64,000 bases of DNA from Candidatus Bathyarchaeota archaeon (lineage in GTDB: Archaea; Thermoproteota; Bathyarchaeia; Bathyarchaeales; Bathycorpusculaceae). Below are positions 35,217 through 43,434 of this stretch, piece by piece; the stretch's first letter is position 1; every line of letters starts with the position of its first letter. The notes beneath the pieces are model-generated. The model ran no database searches, was not told the DNA's origin, and was given only the letters and a program-made list of their open reading frames with translations. The stretch covers positions 620,001 to 684,000 of the forward strand of contig JAOZHS010000002.1 in NCBI GenBank assembly GCA_026014745.1, given 5' to 3'. The position numbers and the translations under genes were made by a program.

Positions 35217-35984
35217 CTAAATCCCCTTTATTGACTCACAAAGCATACGCGCTGCCCGAGCAGGATCAGCTGCATTCACTATTTCTCGTCCAACAATCAA
35301 GTAGTCAGAGCCTGCTTTGATGGCTGTTTCTGCCCCGCCGCCCTGTGCACCGACACCAGGCGAATAAATCGCGACGTTGCCGCCCAAAATCTGCTTGACT
35401 TCGGCGATTTTCTTAGGCACCGTAGCCCCCACCACCACACCGTCAGCACCCCATTTCAAAGCCTTCTTTGCAAAAGACACATACTGCGGCATCTGATTGC
35501 CCGTCTCAGCCTCCACAATGGTTTGCCCATAACCCTCCACGGCACCTTTGTGACTCATGTAGGTTAACAGGATTACGCCGCGTTGAAGTTCTTGGGAGAC
35601 TTCAAAAATGGGTTTTAAGCCTTCTTCCCAACCCACAAACGGATTAGCGATGAGAGCGTCAAAGCCTGCAGCATAGTAGTACCGCGCGATGATTTGGTTG
35701 GTGTTGCCGATGTCGTTTACTTTGGCGTCCATTATGGCGAGCATGCCTTTTTCATGGACAAGCTTCACCAACTCCGCTACTCCATCAAACGTCCCCAAAG
35801 GCAAAGTGAGATGGTGGTTGAATTTTACGGCGCAGACGTAGGGGTGAACTGCCTCCAAAACCCCTCGAGCCCTATCAAAGAGGCTGTTTTTGTTGGGAAC
35901 GGGTTCGAAGGGGAAGTCTAGGGCTAAGACGATTTTGGAGTTTTTGCTCTGAGATACATGCTGCATACGCTGCTTAAACGACAC
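35217..35984 (-). CDS. pyrF: orotidine-5'-phosphate decarboxylase
   Basis: 255 residues of the archaeal OMP decarboxylase form. 'LALDFPFEP' carries the first Asp, 'CAVKFNHHL' the substrate Lys, and 'DAKVNDIGNTNQ' is the catalytic DxKxxDI-like tetrad. 'VVVGATVPKKI' and 'SPGVGAQGGG' form the phosphate-binding loop, ending in 'YLIVGREIV'. It makes UMP, the last pyrimidine step. The start is taken as GTG (35984); ATG six codons later is possible. It is alone on the minus strand between the RHH gene and aconitase. Confidence 0.95.
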   Translation of the reverse strand: MSFKQRMQHVSQSKNSKIVLALDFPFEPVPNKNSLFDRARGVLEAVHPYVCAVKFNHHLTLPLGTFDGVAELVKLVHEKGMLAIMDAKVNDIGNTNQIIARYYYAAGFDALIANPFVGWEEGLKPIFEVSQELQRGVILLTYMSHKGAVEGYGQTIVEAETGNQMPQYVSFAKKALKWGADGVVVGATVPKKIAEVKQILGGNVAIYSPGVGAQGGGAETAIKAGSDYLIVGREIVNAADPARAARMLCESIKGI

Positions 35985-36133
35985 GTCAAATCCTCGCTTG
36001 TACTGTTAGCGGCTAGCTATTTCATTTTTTCCCTCAAACGCCTCCTAAACCGCAAAGGCGCATGCGAAAGTTAAAATTTCTCTGCTGCCAAGTTTGCCTA
36101 AAAACAATCACGTTTATTTGAGGTTGAAGAAGC

Positions 36134-38050
36134 ATGAAGTTAACTGTTGCCCAAAAAGTCATCAGCAAACACATAGTCGAAGGCAAAATGCAAGCCGGAG
36201 AAGAAATCGCGCTAAAAATCGACCACACCCTCACCCAAGACTCCACAGGCACCCTGGCCTACCTCGAATTCGAAGCCATGGGCGTCCCAAAAGTCAAAAC
36301 CCAACTAAGCCTCAGCTTCGTCGACCACAACATGCTCCAAAACGACTTCCGCAACGCCGACGACCACCGCTACCTCCAAGACGCCGCCGCCAAATACGGC
36401 ATAATCTTTAGCCGCCCCGGCAACGGAATATGCCACCAACTCTTCTTAGAACGCTTCGCCCGCCCAGGCTATACGCTACTGGGAAGCGACAGCCACACCC
36501 CAACCGCAGGCGGCGCAGGTGTAATAGCCATCGGCGCAGGAGGCCTCGACGTCGCCGCAGCCATGGCAGGAGAACCCTTCTATCTCGAAATGCCCAAAAT
36601 CGTCGGCATCAAACTCGTCGGCAAACTCCAACCCTTCGTCTCAGCCAAAGACGTAATCCTCGAAGTCCTAAGACGCCTAACCGTGAAAGGCGGCGTCAAC
36701 AAAATTCTCGAATACTACGGACCCGGAGTAGAAACTCTTAGCGTGCCTGAACGGGGGACCATAACCAACATGGGCGCAGAAACCGGCGCAACCACCTCGA
36801 TTTTCCCCTCCGACAACGTCACCAAAGCATTCCTCGCCGCGCAGGGACGAGAAGTAATGTGGGTAGAACTATTAGCTGACGAAGGCGCAGTCTACGATGA
36901 AACCCTCGAAATCGACCTCTCCACACTTGAGCCCCTCATCGCGTTGCCCCACAGCCCCGACAACGTCAAACCCGTCCGCGAACTCGAAGGCACCCCTGTG
37001 GATCAAGTCTGCATCGGCAGCTGCACCAACAGTTCCCTGCGGGACCTCAAAATCGTCTCCGCCCTGCTTAAAGACAAAAAAGTGCATGAAAACACCAGTC
37101 TCACCGTCTCGGCAGGTTCACGTCAAGTCATGGAGAACCTCGCAGTCGCAGGCGAACTTGAACCCTTCATACTTTCAGGCGCAAGAATCCTAGAGAACGC
37201 CTGTGGACCCTGCATCGGCATCGGACAAGCCCCACCCACCGCCGCCGTCTCATTACGCACCTTTAACCGCAACTTTAAAGGACGCAGCGGCACCCAAGAC
37301 GCCAAAGTCTACCTCGTCAGCCCCGAAACCGCCGTCGCAGCCGCCCTAAACGGCAAAATCACCGACCCACGCAAACTCGGCAGCTTCCCCCAAATCAGCA
37401 TGCCCAAAAAATTCTTGCTAAGCGACGCCATGTTTATTCAGCCCAGCTTCTGCGCAACCCACAAAGTAGTCATGGGCCCCAACATCAAGCCACTCCCAAC
37501 CTTCCCGCCCCTGCCAGAGAAGCTCTCAGGTGAGGTGCTCATAAAGACAGGCGACAACATCACCACCGACGACATCATCCCCGGCGGCTCCGAAATCATG
37601 TCGCTACGCAGCAACATCCCCGAAATCAGCAAATACACCTTTGTCCACATCGACAAAACCTTCGCCTCAAGGGCACTTGAGAAGTGCGGCGGCTTCATCG
37701 TAGGCGGAGAAAACTATGGCCAAGGCAGCAGTCGCGAACACGCAGCCATGGCACCCAAATATCTCGGTGTAAAAGCAATCCTCGCCAAATCCTTCGCACG
37801 CATCCACCTCGCAAACCTCACCAACTTCGGAATCGTCCCCCTTACCTTCGCCGACAAATCCGACTACGCAAAAATTGAGCAAGGCGATGTGCTTGAGATT
37901 GCAGTAGACGGCTTGACGGAGACGCTGGTGGTTAAAAACTTAACCAAAGGCACCGAAATAAAAGTCAAGGTCAATCTTAGCGGCTTAGAGAAGGAAATGG
38001 TCAAGGCAGGCGGAAAATTAGCCTACATTAAAGCTAAACAAAAACAGTAA
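36134..38050 (+). CDS. acn: aconitate hydratase, single-chain (putative aconitase family)
   Basis: 638 residues, the size of the compact aconitases (TIGR01342-like) rather than the about 890-residue AcnA. Cluster ligands: 'CIGSCTNSSLRDL' gives one Cys and 'CGPCIGIGQAPP' the other two for the [4Fe-4S]. 'DSHTPTAGGAGVIAIGAGGLD' region (quoted in part) and 'NITTDDIIPGG' plus 'GENYGQGSSREHAAMAPK' are substrate-binding loops, the latter with the swivel-domain Ser-Arg. It isomerises citrate to isocitrate in the partial TCA route to 2-oxoglutarate. A homoaconitase/isopropylmalate isomerase activity is less likely at this length, but cannot be excluded. Shine-Dalgarno GAGGTT. Confidence 0.9.
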   Translation: MKLTVAQKVISKHIVEGKMQAGEEIALKIDHTLTQDSTGTLAYLEFEAMGVPKVKTQLSLSFVDHNMLQNDFRNADDHRYLQDAAAKYGIIFSRPGNGICHQLFLERFARPGYTLLGSDSHTPTAGGAGVIAIGAGGLDVAAAMAGEPFYLEMPKIVGIKLVGKLQPFVSAKDVILEVLRRLTVKGGVNKILEYYGPGVETLSVPERGTITNMGAETGATTSIFPSDNVTKAFLAAQGREVMWVELLADEGAVYDETLEIDLSTLEPLIALPHSPDNVKPVRELEGTPVDQVCIGSCTNSSLRDLKIVSALLKDKKVHENTSLTVSAGSRQVMENLAVAGELEPFILSGARILENACGPCIGIGQAPPTAAVSLRTFNRNFKGRSGTQDAKVYLVSPETAVAAALNGKITDPRKLGSFPQISMPKKFLLSDAMFIQPSFCATHKVVMGPNIKPLPTFPPLPEKLSGEVLIKTGDNITTDDIIPGGSEIMSLRSNIPEISKYTFVHIDKTFASRALEKCGGFIVGGENYGQGSSREHAAMAPKYLGVKAILAKSFARIHLANLTNFGIVPLTFADKSDYAKIEQGDVLEIAVDGLTETLVVKNLTKGTEIKVKVNLSGLEKEMVKAGGKLAYIKAKQKQ

Positions 38051-38086
38051 AAAACAGCAAGTGCACAGCCCTGTTCGAGTGTGCCC

Positions 38087-38506
38087 TTAAAGCCCCATTT
38101 CGGCTAGTTTTCTGGGGCTGTTTATTTCTATGCCTTTGGTGCCTGTGATTAGCCGTGTTAGCTTTGAGTTGGCTTCTGCGCCCATGGTGACGACGCGGTC
38201 GCCTTTGTAAGAAACCGTTATGGTTATGCCTTCGCGGCAGAAATCCTCAACTATCTCTCTAATCCACGGCATATCTTTTTGCACTTCCCGTAACCCATCG
38301 ATACCGCGGTGGAGACTCTCCGTTAGACCTTTCTGTGTGGAGCCTTTGCGGGCGCTGGAAACGATTTCTTTTATGAACTGTTTGTCTTTGGCATTGACAT
38401 CGATTTTTTTGTCCTGGACAATGACTTCCACGGCTTCAACATTATTTTGGCTAATGATTACTTTGCCTGATTTGAGAGACTCAACTAGCAAAGTAGTTAA
38501 CTGCAC
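38087..38506 (-). CDS. conserved-looking archaeal protein of unknown function
   Basis: 139 residues, GTG start with a strong GAGGT five bases upstream. The chain has an N-terminal alpha/beta part ('AVEVIVQDKKIDVNAKDKQF') and a C-terminal 'ITITVSYKGDRVVTMGAEANSKLTRLI' of beta-hairpin type. No motif for a known enzyme is recognised. It follows the 38531 gene by 24 bp on the same strand, with its ribosome site overlapping the intergenic space, so the two are likely an operon. It converges on aconitase. Confidence 0.65.
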   Translation of the reverse strand: MQLTTLLVESLKSGKVIISQNNVEAVEVIVQDKKIDVNAKDKQFIKEIVSSARKGSTQKGLTESLHRGIDGLREVQKDMPWIREIVEDFCREGITITVSYKGDRVVTMGAEANSKLTRLITGTKGIEINSPRKLAEMGL

Positions 38507-38530
38507 GCTACCTCGCCTAAAATGGAAGTT

Positions 38531-38734
38531 TTAAGTTGCTTCTTTAGCCATAACAATGTCGAGTACGACTGCACCGTTGACGCGAGCTTTAAAGACGCCT
38601 GTGTCGAGGGTGAGGTCTTCGAAGCTGAGTTTGAGGTCGGATTGTTTACCTGCGAGTTTGTCGAGCACTGCAATAATTGTGTCACCCATGGTTTGAGCAG
38701 TTCGTTCCATTGATTCAGAAACATTTTTTTCCAT
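38531..38734 (-). CDS. small soluble protein, probable operon partner
   Basis: 67 residues from the ATG at 38734 (MEKNVSESMERTAQTM), with a GGTG site seven bases before it; the frame runs on to a GTG at 38746. An amphipathic helix is followed by beta strands ('SFEDLTLDTGVFKARVNGAVV'). Family unknown. Its arrangement with the 38087 gene suggests the products act together, possibly as small subunits or binding partners. Confidence 0.6.
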   Translation of the reverse strand: MEKNVSESMERTAQTMGDTIIAVLDKLAGKQSDLKLSFEDLTLDTGVFKARVNGAVVLDIVMAKEAT

Positions 38735-38908
38735 TAAAAACACCACTAAAATTTGGATTGGACGCTATAAATACATAACCGACATAAAAAAATAAACAAA
38801 CGCGTCTTGTTTGGATTGTTTTGCCTGAATTTTTTATTTAAAAAATTAAATTTTTATGGTTACCTCATAGAGGTAGTAACCACTTAACGGTTAATTAAAA
38901 AGGGGAAA

Positions 38909-39604
38909 CTAAACGTCCCAAACGGTGCTGTTTTTGAGTTGCCAAACGACAACTAGCGTCATCTGGGGGTTATTGTAGCCCTGTACATTCGTTAGGGTGT
39001 CAAGGACGCCTGTTTCTTGGTCAAAGAACGCGGTAATGTAGTCATTGCGCCATGTGCTTTGGGTTGGGTCGTTGATGTCAAAGAACGAGTTCTCAACAGT
39101 GAAACAGTTTCTCACTCGGCTGCTGTTTGCATATGTTTTGGTGTCAGTACTGTTTACGATTAGGCCATCTGCTCCTGTTGGGCGTAGTTTATCGTTTTGT
39201 TGTAGGCCACCGGCATAGATAGCCCAGAAGCCATTTTCGTCGGTTTGGTTACCGTTTGATATGTCAATTGTGTTTTGGGATGTTAGCGAGGTTCCGTTTT
39301 GAAATTTCCATTCTGTGCTAAGAGACACAAATGTGCCCTGAACATCGGTTATGGTGACTTTGTAGTATTGTGTGGCGTTATATTGCCCGAACTCGGCGGG
39401 TTGCGTTGCGTTTTCGCCTGTCAAAATGGAAGTGCCGCGCAATTGATATGTGAATGAATCGCCAACGCTAACGCCAGCAACCACTGCTTTCGGTGTATTA
39501 GTGCTAGTGGCATATATGATGGCTGCAGAAGCCACAATCAAAACAACTACCAGAATGATTGCGAAGTAGACCTTTGTTGGGGTTCCTTTCTTTCGGCGGT
39601 ACAT
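38909..39604 (-). CDS. membrane-anchored exported protein of unknown function
   Basis: 231 residues. 'MYRRKKGTPTK' is a basic cytoplasmic start and residues about 12-32 ('VYFAIILVVVLIVASAAII') an uncleaved signal anchor. The outer domain is beta-rich and starts with 'VGDSFTYQLRG', a phrase seen in several uncharacterised archaeal exported proteins; many NxT/NxS sequons (e.g. NAT, NGT, NST) suggest N-glycosylation. No catalytic signature. It stands alone on the minus strand with a 430-bp gap on its far side. Confidence 0.72.
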   Translation of the reverse strand: MYRRKKGTPTKVYFAIILVVVLIVASAAIIYATSTNTPKAVVAGVSVGDSFTYQLRGTSILTGENATQPAEFGQYNATQYYKVTITDVQGTFVSLSTEWKFQNGTSLTSQNTIDISNGNQTDENGFWAIYAGGLQQNDKLRPTGADGLIVNSTDTKTYANSSRVRNCFTVENSFFDINDPTQSTWRNDYITAFFDQETGVLDTLTNVQGYNNPQMTLVVVWQLKNSTVWDV

Positions 39605-40034
39605 AGCTTATTCATTGCCGTCAGGGACTATTTAGTTCTTTTCCCAAAAGCAAACCGTAACACCCAGCTTACACTCGCAGTCAAAGATCAACCCAAAGAC
39701 ATGTGTGCCATGTTAAAAACCCCAAGAGCAAACATCTGATTGCTTCCAAGATCGAAAAAAAGACAACAAAACGCACAAGCTACAAGCAAACCAATAATCC
39801 ACCAAGCACTAAGCTGAAATAGAACACAAATTGTTAACTGTTTTTAAATTAATACGAACAAGCATGCATCGATTATGTTGTTATATTGAAATATGTCCAA
39901 GATGGACACAAGGTATAATAATCAAACTCTCGGTTGTCAATAGAGCTATTGGATGCCAAGGAATTGTTAACAGGGCAGTAGAGAAGGGGGATGCTTGTTG
40001 ACAATACTACATCGGATAGCCTACGGTTGGGCCT
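39605..40034. other. 430-bp intergenic region, A-rich, with a promoter dyad
   Basis: No coding frame was convincing on either strand. TGTCC-aagat-GGACA at 39894-39908 is a perfect five-base dyad directly followed by TATAATA (39914-39920), more than 110 bp before the methylthiotransferase start, so a promoter with an overlapping operator and a leader of about 90-130 nt is possible. Nothing else was seen. Confidence 0.4.
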
Positions 40035-41333
40035 TTGCCTAAAGAGTTAAAAAATGTTCAGCGAGTTGAATCCATGAACGACCTTAATCCTCCAGAGCAC
40101 ACCCTGCGGAAATTTTACGCTGCCAGTAACGGTTGCCCAGAAAACCGAATAGACACAGCTCGCGTCCAAAAATATTTAGTAACGCAAGGTTGGGAACCCG
40201 CGCCTAATTGGCAAAACGCGGATTTGATACTTTTCAATACATGCGGCCAAACCGACATAACGGCACAGCATTCCATTGGAATAATCAAAGAAATCGAAAA
40301 CGGAAAAAAAACAGAACAGCAACTAATCATTTGGGGTTGCCTTCCCAAAATCGACATGGAACTGCTAAAAGAAAATATCTGCACAGGTCTTATATCTCCC
40401 GGCTCAGAATTACCTGAACTTCCCTCATTAATAAATGCAAAAAACACAATCGACATGGTCTCAGCCAACACAATTTCATCTAAATGGCCAGTCAAAAAGG
40501 AAAACGCTAAAGAGCACAAGCGTTTCAGCGGTTCACAGGTAAGTCAATTAACCAAAAAGGTTGTTTTATCATGGGAAGATTATCTGGGGTCTAGAATTAA
40601 TCTTGTTCGAGTCAAGGACCCAACAATATTTTACATAAAAATATCTACCGGATGCCAAAACAACTGCGCCTATTGTGCAATAAGAAAATCCCGCGGAAAA
40701 ACCCGCAGTAAACCCATCGGGACCATTGTCTCCGAATTTAAAGAGGGTCTACAAAAAGGCTTCAAACGATTCAGCTTTTTGGGAACTGACTTAGGCTCCT
40801 ACGGAGTAGATATCGACACGGACTTAGTTAACCTATTAAACGAACTTACAAGCATTGAAGGCAAATACACGATTAGCCTCAGAAACATACATCCATACGA
40901 CATGAATCGGATGCTGGACCGATTTATCCCTCTATTTAAAACTGGAAAAATCCCCTACATCGAATTAGCTGCAGAATCAGGCAATAACCGAATTCTAGAA
41001 TTGATGAACCGAAAATACACCATCGAAGAATACAAAAACATAGTGAACACTATTCGGCAAACAAACCCGAACATAATTATCAGAACACAAATAATTGCGG
41101 GATTTCCAACTGAAACTGAAGAAGAATTCCTCGATTCGATGCGCCTTCTTGATGAGGTTATCTTTGACTATGTTGAGGTCTATGAGTTTTCACCCAGAAA
41201 AGGCACACCAGCCGAAAAAATGGAACAGCTACCCAACAAAGTAAAACGTGACAGATTTATAAGATTGTACAAAAAAGCCCTCTTAAACCGAACCGCACTA
41301 AAAATCAAAGACCTCATCTCAAACAAAATGTAA
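40035..41333 (+). CDS. MiaB-like radical SAM methylthiotransferase lacking TRAM domain
   Basis: 432 residues. The UPF0004 half has the three cluster cysteines: 'NGCPENRIDTARV', 'LFNTCGQTDIT' and 'IWGCLPK'. The radical SAM core has 'CQNNCAYCAIRKSRGKTRS' (CxxxCxxC, about 206-213), then 'GTDLGSYGVDIDTDL', 'ELAAESGNNRILELMNRKYT' (family: PLQSGSNRVLxxMxRxY) and 'IIAGFPTETEEEF'. Such enzymes methylthiolate tRNA adenosines (position 37) or ribosomal protein S12. The chain ends after 'SPRKGTPAEKMEQLPNKVK' plus one helix, so the C-terminal TRAM RNA-binding domain is absent. TTG start at 40035; ATG at 40074 is equally plausible. Confidence 0.88.
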   Translation: MPKELKNVQRVESMNDLNPPEHTLRKFYAASNGCPENRIDTARVQKYLVTQGWEPAPNWQNADLILFNTCGQTDITAQHSIGIIKEIENGKKTEQQLIIWGCLPKIDMELLKENICTGLISPGSELPELPSLINAKNTIDMVSANTISSKWPVKKENAKEHKRFSGSQVSQLTKKVVLSWEDYLGSRINLVRVKDPTIFYIKISTGCQNNCAYCAIRKSRGKTRSKPIGTIVSEFKEGLQKGFKRFSFLGTDLGSYGVDIDTDLVNLLNELTSIEGKYTISLRNIHPYDMNRMLDRFIPLFKTGKIPYIELAAESGNNRILELMNRKYTIEEYKNIVNTIRQTNPNIIIRTQIIAGFPTETEEEFLDSMRLLDEVIFDYVEVYEFSPRKGTPAEKMEQLPNKVKRDRFIRLYKKALLNRTALKIKDLISNKM

Positions 41334-41375
41334 AACAATAGCTAAAGCGCAATCAATGCTCGTATCTTTATTGTT

Positions 41376-42236
41376 TCAGCAAAACAATCTCATTGCAATA
41401 AGCCCTATTACGAACAGCACCAAAGTAAGGTAAAGCTGGCGAATTCTGGTGCGTCCCTCTTTTATCGTGCGGCTGCGTAACAACTTGAGAGTTAAGTAGC
41501 CTACGACCAAATCGGTTGGGAAAATCAACAACAGATAGACAAGCCCAAACCAATCTACAAAACAGAGCACCAAGGTTACCGCAATAAATGAAGCAAACAA
41601 ACACGTAGAGAACCGAAGCGCAGCAGTCCTCCCTCGGATACTTGCAAAGGTTTTTGCGTGCCGCTGTTTGTCACCTTCAAGATCCATGGCGCCTCCCGCA
41701 ATTTCCTCCCCAAAATCAAACATGAAAGCCAAAGCGCCAAAAAGCCAGACAACGCCATTGAAAGCTTCACCTGCGATTACTCCGCCAAAAATAAACGTCA
41801 TGGCAACAGAGGAACTCACCATCGCGTTCCCAGGCAGACCAGCGTCTTTGAGTTTCCAGTTATATAATACACCAACAGCCCAGAGTATAGAGGCAAGAAT
41901 TAGTTGCAGGTACCCTAAAGCGGCAGCTGCCAAGATGCCAGAGGCTGAGAATACCAACATCAAAAGTTTTAGCTCAGAAATAGTAATCCTCCCAGAGGGC
42001 AGAGGACGCGTGGGATGATTAATCCGGTCGACGTTTAGGTCGAAATAGTCATTTGAAATCATCGCGGCACCAGAAATAAAGAAGCCGGTGAGGAAACCCA
42101 AAACCGCAATAGATACTGAGGGTAAATGCCCCAAGGCCAGTATCTCGCCGGCTACAACGCATATTCCTGCGGCGAGGGGCAACTCCGTTTTTAGAAGATC
42201 AGAAACCGCCTTGACTTTTGAAGTGAGGTTAACCAA
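41376..42236 (-). CDS. UbiA prenyltransferase, probable digeranylgeranylglyceryl phosphate synthase
   Basis: About 286 residues from the TTG at 42236, preceded by the strong site TTAGGAGAG; the open frame extends to 42440 but that would overlap the flavodoxin gene by 73 bp. 'NDYFDLNVDRINHPTRPLPSG' region (quoted in part) is the first Asp-rich prenyl-diphosphate motif, 'FGEEIAGGAMDLEGDKQRHAK' part of the second. About eight membrane helices. The spacing of 'DRxNHPxRPLPSG' is typical of the archaeal enzyme that attaches the second geranylgeranyl chain to the glycerol backbone in membrane lipid synthesis; a quinone role is less likely. It lies 131 bp downstream of the flavodoxin operon. Confidence 0.86.
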   Translation of the reverse strand: MVNLTSKVKAVSDLLKTELPLAAGICVVAGEILALGHLPSVSIAVLGFLTGFFISGAAMISNDYFDLNVDRINHPTRPLPSGRITISELKLLMLVFSASGILAAAALGYLQLILASILWAVGVLYNWKLKDAGLPGNAMVSSSVAMTFIFGGVIAGEAFNGVVWLFGALAFMFDFGEEIAGGAMDLEGDKQRHAKTFASIRGRTAALRFSTCLFASFIAVTLVLCFVDWFGLVYLLLIFPTDLVVGYLTLKLLRSRTIKEGRTRIRQLYLTLVLFVIGLIAMRLFC

Positions 42237-42367
42237 TTTATGCTCTCCTAAACTGTTTTTTGGGAAACAAAATGGGGAAGGAAATTCGCCGTTTAGCGAG
42301 GGTATACCTGTTTTCCTCACCAGCGAACCTGCAAAGAGGGCGACGGCGTATACCCTGTCTGAGAACT

Positions 42368-42874
42368 CTAGTGCCCCCCTTGAGCGAACTGCAAAACTGG
42401 TTTTTTGCGCGATAATATTCCGCCTAACTCCTGCGCCCAAGCACTAATTCGGCTTTTGTCTCTGTTATCAGTTGTTACGCGACCTGCGAACTTCATTCGT
42501 CCTCCAAAGACCTCCATGGCAACGGGTTTAACGGCAAGGTATTCTTTTGCGACCATTTCGAGGTAACGTTCCACTGCGGCAGGGTAGGTTTCCGGGTTTT
42601 CGCCTTGATACATGGCTGACACGAAAAGGGCCACGTTTTTGTCTTCAAAGTTGCTTTTTAGGAATTGCAATGCTTCTTTGTACCATTTCCCCATTCTTAT
42701 GCCGCTGGCGACAACCACACTGCCGTAAGCGGAGAAATCGGGATGCCCGTTTCGACGTAAATCAACCAGATCAACGTCGAGGGCATATTGGTTTTGGAGG
42801 GTGTCTGCAATTAGTTGAGCGGTGTCTTCTGTTGCGCCGGATTTGGTTGCGAAGGCAATTAACACTTTATTCAT
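42368..42874 (-). CDS. flavodoxin-domain protein (HemG-like)
   Basis: 168 residues. 'VLIAFATKSGATEDTAQLI' is the FMN phosphate loop (T/SxxGxT) of flavodoxins, 'VVVASGIRMGKWYKEAL' and 'VALFVSAMYQGENPETYP' are the isoalloxazine-side strands. The family (COG4635) includes the quinone-dependent protoporphyrinogen oxidase HemG and many redox partners of unknown function. It follows a two-TM protein and a small soluble protein in a tight minus-strand operon whose divergent neighbour is a FilR1-like regulator. Electron transfer is likely; haem synthesis is unproven. Confidence 0.85.
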   Translation of the reverse strand: MNKVLIAFATKSGATEDTAQLIADTLQNQYALDVDLVDLRRNGHPDFSAYGSVVVASGIRMGKWYKEALQFLKSNFEDKNVALFVSAMYQGENPETYPAAVERYLEMVAKEYLAVKPVAMEVFGGRMKFAGRVTTDNRDKSRISAWAQELGGILSRKKPVLQFAQGGH

Positions 42875-42889
42875 TTTTTTGGCCTCCGG

Positions 42890-43087
42890 TTATGGTTTCT
42901 TGGATTTATATGCCATCAGAGCCATTGTTCCGAAGCTTGCAAGGATTGTTATGATGGCAAAGCCAGCGTGGAATTGTAGGCTGCTTGGTTCGATGGTTGC
43001 CGCTTGAGAGATGCTAAAGCCGCAGACGACGGTGGAAAAGGCGAAGAGGGCGGTTATGGCGATTCCGAGTTTTGTTAGGACATTCAT
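42890..43087 (-). CDS. small two-helix membrane protein of the flavodoxin operon
   Basis: 65 residues with two hydrophobic helices (about 7-27 and 40-58) and a positive tail (YKSKKP). The ATG overlaps the stop of the upstream gene as ATGA, showing translational coupling, and the flavodoxin starts 15 bp after its stop. No cofactor-binding motif is seen. It may anchor or connect the flavodoxin to the membrane (inference). Family not recognised. Confidence 0.7.
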   Translation of the reverse strand: MNVLTKLGIAITALFAFSTVVCGFSISQAATIEPSSLQFHAGFAIITILASFGTMALMAYKSKKP

Positions 43088-43329
43088 TGTTTTTTCACCT
43101 CGGTTCTGTTTTGATTTCTTATTTGGTCAGGCGATAAGTCGACGCGGAGAGTTCCCTTGCTGCCGACAACTTCGAGCATTACGCCTTCAACGAATTCGGC
43201 GTGTAGCAATTGCCCGATTGTGCCTTCAACCAGCACGTTTTCGCAGGTGCCGTTGGCAAGGTTTATTGTTTTGAGGCATTCCTTCGATTTCAGTTCAATC
43301 GAGAAGGAATTTTCGCCATTTTTTTGCAT
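43084..43329 (-). CDS. small soluble protein, first gene of the flavodoxin operon
   Basis: About 81 residues from the ATG at 43329, preceded by GGAGAT seven to eight bases upstream; the longer frame from 43359 starts at an upstream ATG without a ribosome site. The chain is beta-rich ('SIELKSKECLKTINLANGTC', 'GTIGQLLHAEFVEGVMLEVV', 'GTLRVDLS'), consistent with a small beta barrel, and contains two Cys. Family not recognised. Coupled to the following two-TM gene. Confidence 0.65.
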   Translation of the reverse strand: MQKNGENSFSIELKSKECLKTINLANGTCENVLVEGTIGQLLHAEFVEGVMLEVVGSKGTLRVDLSPDQIRNQNRTEVKKQ

Positions 43330-43409
43330 TTTATTTATCTCCAAGAATCCATGTTGCAATAAAAAGCCATTAATGTTAGTTGACGAAAATACTAAATCAC
43401 AAACAACAG

Positions 43410-43425
43410 TGTATACGTGTAAACA
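43410..43425. promoter_or_regulatory. operator-like dyad between the FilR1-like gene and the flavodoxin operon
   Basis: TGTATAC-gt-GTAAACA is a near-perfect dyad (six of seven positions) four bp before the GTG and ten bp before the ATG of the regulator gene, and 80 bp before the divergent operon. A binding site for the regulator is likely. Confidence 0.45.
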
Positions 43426-43434
43426 TCGGTGATA

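Noticed and set aside
36094-37193. Several long frames inside the aconitase gene
   Set aside because: Arg/Pro-rich translations in alternative frames of a codon-biased, GC-rich gene; typical shadows.
42237-42440. Extended N-terminus of the UbiA gene
   Set aside because: It would overlap the flavodoxin gene, while a strong Shine-Dalgarno precedes the TTG at 42236.
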